NCBI GenBank assembly: GCA_024663395.1
Contig: JANFAH010000002.1
Location: forward strand, 2,356,001-2,420,000
Source: Pisolithus tinctorius
Taxonomy: Eukaryota > Basidiomycota > Agaricomycetes > Boletales > Pisolithaceae
Reading direction: 5' to 3'
Length of the DNA stretch: 64,000 nucleotides
Shown here: piece by piece, positions 1 through 10,209 of the stretch
Position numbering within the stretch: the stretch's first letter is position 1
How the letters are laid out: each line of letters begins with the position of its first letter
The notes under the pieces: generated by a model
What the model was told of the DNA's origin: nothing
Seen by the model: the letters and a program-made list of their open reading frames with translations, nothing else
Database searches by the model: none
Translations under genes and position numbers: made by a program

Positions 1-171
1 GGATCAACTGCCCTGGAAGTGGGGTTGGCTGACATGACTAAAGGATGGATCAATGACCTGGAAGTGAGGTCAGCCAATGCAGCTATGGGATGAATTAGTG
101 ACCTGAAAGTGGGGTGGGCCAATGCAGCTGTGGGATGAATTAGTGACCTGGAAGTGGGGTCAGCCAACACA
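1..171. repeat. 45-bp minisatellite, left remnant
   Basis: About four degenerate copies of a 45-bp unit with core CCTGGAAGTGGGGT followed by CAGCYRA and GGGATGAATTAGT. The same array resumes at 2892 on the other side of the family A element, so that element appears to have landed inside one continuous array. Confidence 0.85.
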
Positions 172-392
172 GTGTCACACACCAAAGGTGTTGTGGACAT
201 GGTTACAGCTGACTCTGCCTAACTTGTTGACAAGTTGCATGCAATGCCCATGCCATGCAGATGAAGACTAAAGGGCTCATGCATAGAAAGACTGCTAGAT
301 GTGAACAGTCATCCTTTGCACAAGAATGAGTTGTCAGTGCTAAAGAGAAAAGAGGAAGCGAGTTAAGCACACATTAAAGGTTTTTAGCACCC

Positions 393-1053
393 ATGTATGG
401 CATTCCAGTTTTTGTCATATCTCCACCATTTCCAAAGATATTGACTCCATTCTCACACTCACTTAAAGTGCTCAGCCACACAATTCTGCCTTCCAAATTT
501 GGAGAGGATCCTTGCACCCTATGCATTTCTACAGCACTCCATCCATCAGATGCTCATTTTGCTAAGTCTATCAATAATGGCTGCCTCTTCATCGATTGTC
601 TCACTTGTCTCATTTGCCAGAGACAGTGGTTATGTATATCTGCCAGGCATTCCCACCAGCTTCTGTCCTGAAGCCCCCTGGTTCATCCCATCATTGTCAG
701 CCCCATCTCATCCCATGCAGCTTGGTCAGTGTGTTCTCCTTGTCAGTATGACTTCCAGAAGGATGTTCTTTGGTCACCTCGGGTCTGTCACTTGGTTAGA
801 AAGGTCTTATGTGGTTGTTTCAGTCTCCCCTCTTGATGAAGCATATGGATTGTTCCTCCCTGCTCCCTGCACCATCTTTATTCCAATCTTGTCCATCATT
901 CTCCCCACATTGCAACAGCTGCAGCATAATCTACTGTTCTCCAGCCTCCCAGATCACATCCATGATGAGTATGACATGCATCTTGCCTTCTTACTGCAAG
1001 ATCCAGCAGAAGACATCCCCCCTTCTCCTCCTCCATCAGAGCCCCATTCATGA
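393..1053 (+). pseudogene. Family A ORF, unrecognised protein
   Basis: I do not recognise this protein. Two overlapping frames (393-671 and 499-1053) together match the single frame encoded on the minus strand at 21986-22564. Shared stretches include GYVYLPG, VSMTSRR, FGHL and LFLPAPC, so the protein sequence is preserved between two diverged copies and the family once encoded it. The C-terminal part is acidic and proline-rich (LLQDPAEDIPPSPPPSEP). Copy 1 has at least one frameshift near 500-670. No catalytic motif, signal peptide or clear membrane segment was seen. Function unknown. Confidence 0.5.
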
Positions 1054-1490
1054 AGCTTTTGTTAACTTTGCTGAGAGGATGAAAGGGTGGGAGACATGAT
1101 CCCTTATGCTCCCATTGCCCCACAGACCCCCAATGCCCTAGCCCCCTTTGATGCCTGACTCATGCCCTTCAATTCTGGAATTAATACTTTCCTATCTGGA
1201 AACACTGTCCATCTGTCATGCCATCTTTGGATCTAGAGATGTCTCTGCCAAGATCTGACTTGCATCACCACCCCCTAATGTGATATCAGTGTGCTTACTT
1301 AGTTTCTGACTTTATTTGACTCATTCTGTGATATTTTGATTGTCCTTGACTCATTCATTGCCAATACTTACCAATCTTTTTTGCTTGCTTACTTTTCATT
1401 TCTCACTTACTCATCATGATTACTCAGTCCTTACTCATTACTTACCAAGTGTTTGTGCCTTGTTTGTCACAAGCTGTGCCCCTCCCACAG

Positions 1491-1498
1491 TATATAAA
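1491..1498 (+). promoter_or_regulatory. TATA box of family A
   Basis: TATATAAA lies in the non-coding tail and is conserved as TTTATATA in the inverted copy at 21346-21353, with similar downstream sequence (GTACTTAG). It suggests that transcription starts inside the terminal region, as in an LTR. Confidence 0.45.
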
Positions 1499-1879
1499 CC
1501 CCCATGTACTTAGCTACAACCCAAGCAATCAAGAAGCAGCCCAGAAGTCAGTTCAGTTCAGCTCAGCATATCTCATCATTGACAGTTGAGGCTCATTCAG
1601 AGGAGTCTATCTGTCTTCATTCATACTTGGTAGTTGAGGCTCCATGAAGGGGTCTATCTGCCTCCATCCTTTATCTGAAGCTTCATCCACACTTAGTCAG
1701 CAGGTCTTGCTTAGTCATCCTCCCACTCCTGCATAACTCGTCATTGACTTGTGCCAGGAGCATGTTTTATCAAAGTCCATCATTCCAGAGTACTTTCAGC
1801 TGAACACCTTCACTCTGTTCAGCATCCTCCATCCAGTCATCACTCGCTTGCCTACTCCTGCATAACTTGTTGTCAACTT

Positions 1880-2760
1880 GCACTGTGGGGAGCAGGTATC
1901 TGCTACCTAGTATGGGGATGTGGGCTCCAGCCTAGGGATAGGCAATCTGAAGGGGTGAGTTTGACCCAAGAGGAGTCACTCTAGCAGTAGGAGGGTGGAG
2001 GGAATGAATGTGACTGAGTTGTGGGAGTTGCTTGACCAGTAAACAAAAAGCTCAATGGATTAGGAAGTGCACAGGCCTTGAGCCTGCCTAGAAATCTGTC
2101 AGAATTATGCCTGTGACTCAGCACTGGGCAGGGGAAACAGTAGGGGTTGTGTTGACATCATTACTCTGCTTGCTCTCTCTGTCTCTAACTTGGGGGCTTC
2201 AAAGTTGTTATTTTTCCTGTCAATGAGGACAGGTATATCTGTAGCTACATGGGGAGTATGTAACTATGAAGTAAGTGCTGTCAAAAGCCAAAAGAGTGAC
2301 AGGAAGGAATGGAAATTAATGGAGATTGACATAATGATGGCCATGAGGCCAGTATAGTATCAGCAATCAAAAGAGCAACTAAAATAAAGAAAGTGCAAGG
2401 AAGTGCAAGCAGTCCAAAGGGAAGTGAACAAGATTACAGTGAGAGTGCCAGAAATGCGCTTACATAACCAATAGTGTGGACCTGAAGAGTGTGAGTGAGT
2501 GAGCACAGGCAACAAGAAACCTGTTGCAAGTGTCAGAACTTTGTCGCAATGGCTGAGGGGAGTGTCTAATGGTCACGTGATGGCAGGGGAAGTGATTTGA
2601 CCAAAGAGGATGGAGTATTGGGCGAGCTAGAGCATAGATGATGCTCAAGAGGGGTTGCATCTGCATCTCTTTTGTCAGAATGCCTGTAGAAGCTTAGTAG
2701 ACATCCTACTGATGTGATACCAACACTCCTAGTGTAGGGAGATCCCTCTCCCCACAGTGC
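1880..2760. mobile_element. Non-autonomous TIR element (MITE-like) nested in family A
   Basis: GCACTGTGGGGAG at 1880-1892 is matched by its exact reverse complement at 2748-2760, and imperfect similarity continues inward. The uninterrupted copy of family A lacks this segment. There is no transposase ORF. A target-site duplication could not be identified, so the superfamily is undecided. Confidence 0.6.
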
Positions 2761-2891
2761 TAGGAGCACCTCCACTTGAGGTCCCCCCCCACTTTAGATT
2801 TCTCTGAACTCCAGGTTCTGTGGAGGTAAACCACCACTCACTCTTATTTGTCTTTTGTGTTGGATTTGTTTGGTTTATACCAGCTTTCCAC

Positions 2892-3660
2892 ACTTTGACT
2901 CACAATGGCTATGGGATATATTAGTGTCCTAGAAGTGAGGTTGGCTGATGCAGCTATGGGATGAATTAGTGACCTGGAAGTGGGTACGGCTGATGCAGCT
3001 GTGGGATGAATTAGTGACCTGGAAGTGGGGTCAGCCAACACAGCTAAGGGATGAATTAGTGACCTGGAAGTGGGGTCAGCTGACACAGCTATGGGATAGA
3101 TTAGTGTCCTAGGAGTGAGGTTGGCTGATGCAGCTATGGGATGAATTAGTGACCTGGAAGTGGGGTCAGCTGATGCAGCTGTGGGATGAGTTAGTGACCT
3201 GGAAGTGTGGTTGTCTGATGCAGCTATGGGATGGATTAGTGACCTGGAAGTGAGGTCAGCCAATGCAGCTGTGGGATGAATTAGTGACCTGGAAGTGGGG
3301 TAGGCTGACAATGCTATGGGATGAATTAGTGACCTGGAAGTGGGGTCAGCTGATGCAGCTATGGGATGAATTAGTGTCCTGGAAGTGGGGTCAGCTGATG
3401 CAGCTATGGGATGGATTAGTGACCTGGAAGTGAGGTTGGCCAATGCAGCTATGGGATGAATTAGTGTCCTGGACATGGGGTTGGCTGACACAGCTATGGG
3501 ATGAATTAGTGTCCTGGAAGTGAGGTTGGCTGATGCAGCTATGTGATGGATTGATGACCTGGAAGTGGGGCCAGCTGACATGGCTGGGGGAGGGGCTGAT
3601 GTCCTGGCAGTGGGGTCAGCTGATGTAGCTGGGGGAATGAATCATGACCTGGAATTATGG
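2892..3660. repeat. 45-bp minisatellite, main array
   Basis: About sixteen tandem copies of a 45-bp unit. The GATGAATTAGT word recurs at about 2960, 3005, 3050 and onward, and copies become more diverged after about 3560. Because 45 is a multiple of three, the minus strand stays open for 245 codons, a 15-residue repeat with an LIHPIAA motif. I treat this as a by-product of the repeat rather than a gene. Confidence 0.9.
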
Positions 3661-3855
3661 TTGGGCAGACACTTTGCATGAAAGACCAATATCTTGATAG
3701 TGGGTCAGTGGGGCTGGCCAATCTTATTACTCAGTACACTACTTCCTTGGTAGTTAGCTGGCTGAACCCACATGGTTGTGGAAAAATCCTATATCCTATC
3801 CTTATCCTGTGGTATTGAAGTTAACTCTACCAACCTGGCCATTGTATTGGAATTA

Positions 3856-5404
3856 CAGTGGCTCAAAAAAGTGTCCCAATGTTGGGTGACTTTGGAAAGA
3901 ATTGAGATTTATGAGAGAGCCAATAGGAATTCATTCAAACCCCTGCAGGACCAAAGGTAGCACTAACTGTTGCCTTGACAACAAGGGCCTTCTTATGTAA
4001 TTTGGTTGTCATGGCACTGAGATATAACCATTCTAAAATGATATGTCATTGGGACACTTTTTTGAGCATGATTTTGTCAGTCATTATTTAGTAAATAACA
4101 TAAGGATTTTGTGTTTCAACCCTGACTGATTATGTAATTTTCATAATCTGGAGCCAAAAAAATGGCCTGGGTCCCACTCAGCTAACCCTACTTCACCATG
4201 AAATGCATTTTTGCCTCTGCTAGAGCAAATATTCATCTTCTTTCTGAATCTGGCCTTTCAGCTCATCAAATCTCCTCTACAACTGGTCTGGGGAGCTCTA
4301 CTGTGGCCAGGGTCATCAAAGAGTTCCAGCTAGATTAAGGAAAACCTCAAACTAGGACATCCTTACCAGCTTTCTTCTACTGGCAGAAGGAGAATTATCT
4401 CTAGTATGACCTCTGGAGAGCTGAAGATGCTGTCCAGGCTATCCATATAATGAGCATGGCCCTTTCCTCTCCTGTCACTTCCCAAACTGTTTGCAGTGTG
4501 CTCAATTCTGCATCCCTGAAGGCAATTGTCAAGCAGGAGATGCCACTCTTGTCTTGCAAGCATAGGCAACAGGGACTTTCCTTTGCTCTTAAGCACCAAA
4601 ACAGAACTGTGGAGGACTGGACTAGGGTAATCTGGTCAGCTGAGCCCATGATCAATAGTATTGGGCCAGATGGAAGGAAATATGTGTGGAAAATGGTGGG
4701 GAAACCTTTGTAGGATAATTCTCCTGCTTGACTACAGCCTTCAGGGATGCAGAATTGAGCACACTGCAAACAGTTTGGGAAGTGACAGGAGAGGAAAGGG
4801 CCATGCTCATTATATGGATAGCCTGGACAGCATCTTCAGCTCTCCAGAGGTCATACTAGAGATAATTCTCCTTCTGCCAGTAGAAGAAAGCTGGTAAGGA
4901 TGTCCTAGTTTGAGGTTTTCCTTAATCTAGCTGGAACTCTTTGATGACCCTGGCCACAGTAGAGCTCCCCAGACCAGTTGTAGAGGAGATTTGATGAGCT
5001 GAAAGGCCAGATTCAGAAAGAAGATGAATATTTGCTCTAGCAGAGGCAAAAATGCATTTCATGGTGAAGTAGGGTTAGCTGAGTGGGACCCAGGCCATTT
5101 TTTTGGCTCCAGATTATGAAAATTACATAATCAGTCAGGGTTGAAACACAAAATCCTTATGTTATTTACTAAATAATGACTGACAAAATCATGCTCAAAA
5201 AAGCGTCCCAATGACATATCATTTTAAAATGGTTATATCTCAGTGCCATGACAACCAAATTACATAAGAAAGCCCTTGTTGTCAAGGCAACAGTTAGTGC
5301 TACCTTTGGTCCTGCAGGGGTTTGAATGAATTCCTATTGGCTCTCTCATAAATCTCAATTCTTTCCAAAGTCACCCAACATTGGGACACTTTTTTGAGCC
5401 ACTG
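3856..5404. mobile_element. Palindromic Tc1/mariner derivative flanked by TA
   Basis: Both ends carry CAGTGGCTCAAAAAAGTGTC in inverted orientation and both are flanked by TA (3854-3855 and 5405-5406), the target site of Tc1/mariner elements. The two halves pair without any length change: every pair of positions sums to 9260. Arms of about 685 bp run from 3856 to about 4541 and from about 4719 to 5404, leaving a single-copy centre of about 177 bp. The element is therefore an inverted duplication of the 5' half of a Tc1-like transposon. Confidence 0.85.
4198..4713 (+). pseudogene. Tc1-like transposase, N-terminal half, degenerate
   Basis: Translation from the ATG at 4198 gives a helix-turn-helix region (LLSESGLSAHQIS, then SSTVARVIKEF) typical of Tc1 transposase N-termini. 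After a stop and a probable frameshift near 4336-4400 it continues in the same frame into the start of the DDE domain (VEDWTRVIWS, then GPDGRKYVW). The first catalytic position, normally SDE in this family, reads SAE. Nothing C-terminal to this region is present: the sequence runs into the inverted arm. The HTH half is therefore encoded twice (once per arm, on opposite strands) and the DDE start once, in the centre. It cannot encode an active enzyme. Confidence 0.75.
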
Positions 5405-5521
5405 TAACATTGGACAAATTTACTCAGTTGTGTATCAGTACTTAAGGAGGAGTTGTCCTGCAGGAAATCACTTATTTTCCTGAACATTCAATGTCATATG
5501 AAATTTGAAAACACAAAGCAG

Positions 5522-7144
5522 CTATTTTTGATTGTAGTACATGCATATCATATATATCAAGGTATGGTATTTTACAAACATTCCAACAGCCAGGATGATG
5601 TTTGCCCCTTTCCCTGTGTCAGTTTGGTAGCCCCTTTGGACATGCAGATAGTATAGGTTTTGGGGAGGCTGAGATGTGCCCTGTGTGTCCTTCCCACAGC
5701 TGGGATTCTTGCACTCATAGGAATGAGTCTGCCCTGAACAACAAGCTTCCCACTTCTGAATGCTATAACACTGAGGGCACTGGACAGGCAATTATTGTCC
5801 ACAAGGCCTGATGAACTTGTCAGTCCAGATAAATTTACCTTCTCCTGCCACAACATCAAGATGATGTTGGAGTGCCTACCCAACATACCACAGTCACTCA
5901 GGGCATACCTGACTGCACTTTGGACATGGAAGCCTTGAATAAGGGTGGAGTCAAGGACACTCATGAGGAAGGGAATGGTGGTGACTAGTCTCTCAGCATC
6001 AAAAAGCAACATGGACCTTCACTTGAAACTGATATGGTGTCAGCCATTACCACCAACATTGAAAGAAAACCTACTGTTGCACAGCTGCCTTCAGTCCTTG
6101 GAAGCTCTCCTCCTTCCCTACAATAGAACCACATACAAAGAAGATGGGGTCTCCACCCTTGACAATGTTGGAGAAGTGTAACAGAAGGCCTTGCAGAAAC
6201 TGAAACTGGTCAGATGGGAGTGACAGTCAAACAATGGTGATTTACCTCAAAGACCTCTGTGGCTATTGGAACCTTATTCTCCATTCCAGAGAACAGATCC
6301 CCCCTGTCTTCATTGGTATGGGTAGTAAGGAAAATGACTACCTTAGCAAAGGTAGTCAGACTTGAAGCTAGCTCTGATGCTGCAGTGTCATAGGCAGCTC
6401 TGGACTCCTTGGTGGTAAAGTTGAAGGGCAAATGTGAGAAGTGGTAGGTGTCTTGTGTGAAATATCCCTGCAACATGATGTGAAGGATATGCACAGGGGC
6501 ATGGCCAAGCTCCAGAGACTCAAGGTGGAGGTGGATAATGGCAGTAGAGTTACCAGCCACTTCAGAGGTGGTGGCATGCTCAAACCCCCCAATGACCACA
6601 AGAGGGTGTTTCAGGACTGGCTTGCCTGACAAGTAGAAGTCCTGTACTTGGAGTTAGAAGTGATTGGGGTGGCAATATGCACTTACAAAATAGGGCTGAG
6701 GACTTTCAAATCTTGTCATTTTCCAATGACAGGCAACACACCTGAAATTCATCCAGAGTTTGAGTCAATGGCATTAATTCATAAAAGGGAGGTTAACACA
6801 CCTGAAGGTCACAGGAAGCTGGGTGACCTCTGCAAGGCAATCTTCAGGTACTACAACACACTTGTTACACACTACCCTTCTGCAACCTGCCTGATCACAA
6901 GGCCACAATGTCCCTCCATCCCTGCACATCACACAGAACTGCATAGAATGTTAGAAAGATGGATGGAAAATAACAAGAGACTTGCCAAGTTCCTCATCCT
7001 TCTCTTCTTAGCAACAGGGGCCTTCCTAGCATGGGCCTTGCTTGACTTGGCAGCTTGTTTTTCCCTAGCTTGCAGACCAGCAAGAGGTACCCTGGGAGCT
7101 CTACCTCCAGTGGTCTTCTTAGCTGTCTGCTTGGTCTTCACCAT
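5522..7144 (-). pseudogene. Transposon-associated gene with histone H3-like N-terminal tail
   Basis: Read leftwards from 7144, the first ORF (7144-6929) starts MVKTKQTAKKTTGGRAPR, aligning residue for residue with the H3 tail (K4, A7, K9, G12-G13, A15-P16-R17 equivalents). A basic region (ARKAPVAKKRR) follows, with no histone fold. Further open blocks on the same strand continue at 6632-6210 (VVIGGFEHATTSEV, then VVIFLTTHTNEDRGDLF), 6012-5572 and 5791-5522. The last has a cysteine-rich zinc-ribbon-like end (CPQC, CC, C-x4-C). Between blocks are stops and frame changes. I infer one decayed multi-exon gene of the sort found in basidiomycete repeats. The role of the middle domain is unknown. Confidence 0.55.
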
Positions 7145-7509
7145 CTTAGTCTAGTATGTGAACATTAGTGAGTGGCAGCAACATGTGACACAGAAGAGAA
7201 CAGTAGCATACCTTATTATCTTTACAAGACACAAAAGGGGTAGGGGACAAGCAATAAGATAACAATAAATGCATTTAGTTTGGTACATATATGATGGAGC
7301 AGGGATAGATATCTACATATTTATGGAAAGGAGAAGCCAATGTGATCTGATTTATGCAACTACACACAACACTGGGCACTGGATAAGCAGACCAGAGAGG
7401 GGGTGTGTGAGTATTATCTGGACACCATGAAGTAGAAGTCCAACAACATACCTTATTGGATGAGACACAGCAAGGGAGATGCAGTGTGGCAGGAGGGAGA
7501 TATGAATTG

Positions 7510-8045
7510 ATAGCCTACTAGTGTATTTTGTGAGTGGTACAGGGACACCAGGAACTGGGATGACATACCTTTTGTAGGATGAGACATGGCAAGGGGGTGT
7601 TTTGTGAGTGGTAGAGGGACACTGCAAGCTGGGATGACAAACCTTTTTGTGGATGAGACATGGCAAGGGGGTGTTCTGTAAGTGGTACAGGGGCACCACA
7701 AGCTGAGATGACAAACCTTTTTTGGCAAGAGACAAGGCAAGGGGGTGTTCAGTGAGTGGTACAGGGATGCCATGAGCTGGGATGACAAACCTCTTTTGTG
7801 ATGAGACATGGCAAGGTGTTCTGTAAGTTGTAAAGGGACACTGCAGGCTGGGATGACAAACCTTTTTTCTGCATGAGACATGGCAAGAGGGGGGGTGTTT
7901 TGTGAGTGGTACAAGGATGCCAGGAACTGGGATGACATACCTTTATTTTGGAAGAGACACAGTGAGGGGGTGTTGTGAGTGGTAGAGGGACACTGCATGC
8001 TGGATGACATACCTGTTTTGTTTTTTGGAAGGGAGATGTGGTGTT
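7510..8045. repeat. 75-bp minisatellite
   Basis: About seven tandem copies with period 71-80 bp. The GAGACATGGCAAGG word recurs at about 7581, 7654, 7729, 7803 and 7874, alternating with TGTAAGTGGTA/AGGGACAC and GGGATGACAWACCTTTT. Long minus-strand ORFs across it (7352-8058) are repeat translations and not annotated as genes. Confidence 0.85.
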
Positions 8046-9507
8046 GCAGGGACAACATACCTATTTTGTGTTTAGAGAGGGAGAGGTGCAGGAAGTGCTG
8101 AGTGAGAGAGTGATGTATGACAATCTTGAGGGAGAGATCATTTCACAATGTCATGCTAGTGCTTTATGTGAGTATGATCCAGATGATGCAATCTAGAGGA
8201 CAATGACATACCTAAGATTTTGCTGAGATGCAGCAGGGCCAGAGAGTGGGATAGTGCAACAATGGTCAGTGAGGGAGACACTGCATGGCAGGAAGTAGAG
8301 GAGCAAGAGACCATGTCAATCCAGATACTCAGATGCACAGATCTTGATTTTGGACAGGTAGAGACAGTCATGTAGTGGGATCTATGATAATCTTGACACA
8401 ACCTTAATTGTGACATGAACAATGTCATGGCTGTCACAATTATCACACCTGTTTCCCTGTACTTTGGATGCATCTCTGGAACATTATGTAGTACTATTTA
8501 TGGAGTGGTCAGTCAGTGCTGGGCCAATTTCTGGTTTCAATAAATGGCTACATGTAGTAAATGATCCAGTAGTACTACTACAATACATTTGCTATGAAGT
8601 CCCAAGAGTAAGCCACTACTACTGCTCAACCAATGGCATGAGTGAGTGCTTGCTTGGCTCAGCACTGCAATTATGAGAATGTCAAATGAAAATTTAGTAT
8701 TTAGTATATAGAAGCCAAATCTGGTGACATCCCTATTTGCTATGTATGGTACAATGAGCAGTATTGACTTAGAGGAAGTTGCTGGCACCAGCAGCAACCA
8801 AACATGTGCTGAGGCTGAGAATGTGACATGCATAGAAGCCAAACTTTGACAGTGACCTCACTAGTTGGACTGTTGCCAAACAACAGTACATAAGACTCAA
8901 GTATATAAATCTCCCCCAGTTGTTGGCATGCTTTTTCCCTTACTGTGTTTCCCTGTGATGTGATGCTTCCCCCCCATAGTCCTGCCTCTCCCTTTCTCCC
9001 TCTCTCTCTCCCATTTTGTGCACAATGTCATCTTTGTTTTTATCTCAGCCCATTGTCTTGGCTGTGATAAGGTAAGTGTTTCCTCTGATCTCAAAGTCTT
9101 CACACTACTTGATTACTGTTGCCTTGTAGCATCCTTGGCACCTCCCTACTGACTGTAGTCTGCAGCTACAGGATGTAGGGGGGGGCTACCCTCCACCTTA
9201 TATTGTGCTTAGCCAGCACAATTTTTGGTTGGGGGGGCAATATGGTGGGTCTGGGGGAATAGTCTGTGCCTATTTCTTGTAGGCCAGCTGATTTGGAATC
9301 TGGGGGCTGTTGGAACATACTGCTGTTCTGTACAGTGAGTACTGCTTATGTAATACTTCCATACATTTTAGCCACTTCATTTTTCCTCATACCTCAGACT
9401 TTGTCCTACTTCAAAGACTGAGGTAATGTTCTTACTGGTGTTATACCCTACTTTTACTTACCAGGTTGAGTAGTTTTCATACTCTTTAGTTCACCCTGCA
9501 ACCTTGG
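8046..9507. other. No gene recognised; old repeat-like DNA
   Basis: CpG-poor, no convincing coding region or RNA gene. A TATATAAAT word occurs near 8901, followed by a pyrimidine-rich tract. The young Gypsy element was inserted at 9503-9507 within this DNA, which continues at 15366. Confidence 0.5.
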
Positions 9508-9902
9508 TGTTATGATACGTACTCTTTTTCCTTTCTTCTCTTTTCTTTTCATCTTATCTAATCTTTTCATCCTGTCTTATCTCTCGGACTTGGTCCGGAC
9601 TCCGGCCTGGACCTTGCCTCGCCTTCGCCTTGCTTCCCCCTTCTAGTATGTTCCGCTCCACTATGATATCATTATGACATCACTGTGATGTCACGAACCT
9701 CATGTATGCCTCACCGTAGCCTCGTGTACTATAGTATAAGTATCGCCCTTCAATCACCCAACTAGCTCTAAGCTAGTTCATTTGGGTCTACAAGTCCTAA
9801 AGTCGCCTGCTTCTAAGCCGTCTCCTCCTCTTTCTCTCTTCTTCTTTCTATTGGTTCTTGGTGTGAGCCTACAACAAACCCTGTTGTTTAGGTCTCGTCA
9901 CA
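9508..9902 (+). repeat. 5' LTR of Gypsy-1
   Basis: Starts TGTTATGATA and ends GTCACA. Same length as the 3' LTR with no indels and nine substitutions. Contains the TATA box and an 8-bp hairpin AACTAGCT-CTA-AGCTAGTT at 9760-9778. Confidence 0.95.
9735..9740 (+). promoter_or_regulatory. TATA box of Gypsy-1 LTR
   Basis: TATAAG lies 35 nt upstream of AAGCTAGTTCA at 9770. That word is complementary to the primer-binding site, so transcription would be expected to start near 9770. Confidence 0.55.
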
Positions 9903-9904
9903 CT

Positions 9905-9915
9905 TGAACTAGCTT
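9905..9915 (+). promoter_or_regulatory. Self-priming primer-binding site of Gypsy-1
   Basis: TGAACTAGCTT, two bases after the 5' LTR, is the exact reverse complement of AAGCTAGTTCA at 9770-9780, the predicted start of the transcript. Tf1/sushi-type elements prime reverse transcription with the first 11 nt of their own RNA; both length and placement fit. The sequence has no obvious tRNA 3'-end complement beginning TGG. Confidence 0.75.
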
Positions 9916-10209
9916 CTTATCGTTGTACCCTCGCACCCATCGTCACCATTCCTTGTTTCCTTCGTGAAGGCTTGTGGGTGTACTCGCCAAGTCCCCCAGC
10001 CTCTGAACCCGACCCCAACCTCTTCGTTCCATACATCCCTGAACGTCGTTCGCTCACCCTGCTCTTCGATCACAACCTTTACCCCCTTCCACCTCCACCC
10101 TCTTACCCTTTCTCTGTCGAGTCCGTCTTCCCTTGCTCGCTCCCTGCTGAACCACAGCAACCCCGCTACAACCTCCGCCCCTGTCACACCCTAAGACGTC
10201 CAGATCGCT

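Larger units (their letters stand above)
172..2891 (+). mobile_element. Unclassified repeat family A, copy 1
   Basis: This segment is colinear with the reverse complement of 20895-22694, from TGTCACACACC at the left end to TTTGACTCACA at the right end. It carries one ORF (393-1053) followed by a long non-coding tail with a TATATAAA box at 1491-1498. The tail from about 1279 (TGTGATATCAG) to 2891 (CTCACA) starts with TG and ends with CA like an LTR, but no matching left LTR is present, so the class is open. It sits inside a 45-bp minisatellite and is itself interrupted by a TIR element at 1880-2760. It could be the 3' part of an LTR retrotransposon or a non-LTR cargo repeat. Confidence 0.6.

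Noticed and set aside
2844..3581. 245-codon minus-strand ORF with a 15-residue repeat
   Set aside because: It is the translation of the 45-bp minisatellite; the period being a multiple of three keeps it open. No non-repetitive domain.
4363..4897. Two separate 78-codon genes
   Set aside because: They are inverted duplicates of the antisense strand of the Tc1 transposase region, not genes.
6929..7144. A real histone H3 gene
   Set aside because: Only the tail matches; the histone fold (from the RFRPGT region onward) is absent and different sequence follows.
7352..8058. Long overlapping minus-strand ORFs (127 and 201 codons)
   Set aside because: Translations of the 75-bp minisatellite in two frames.
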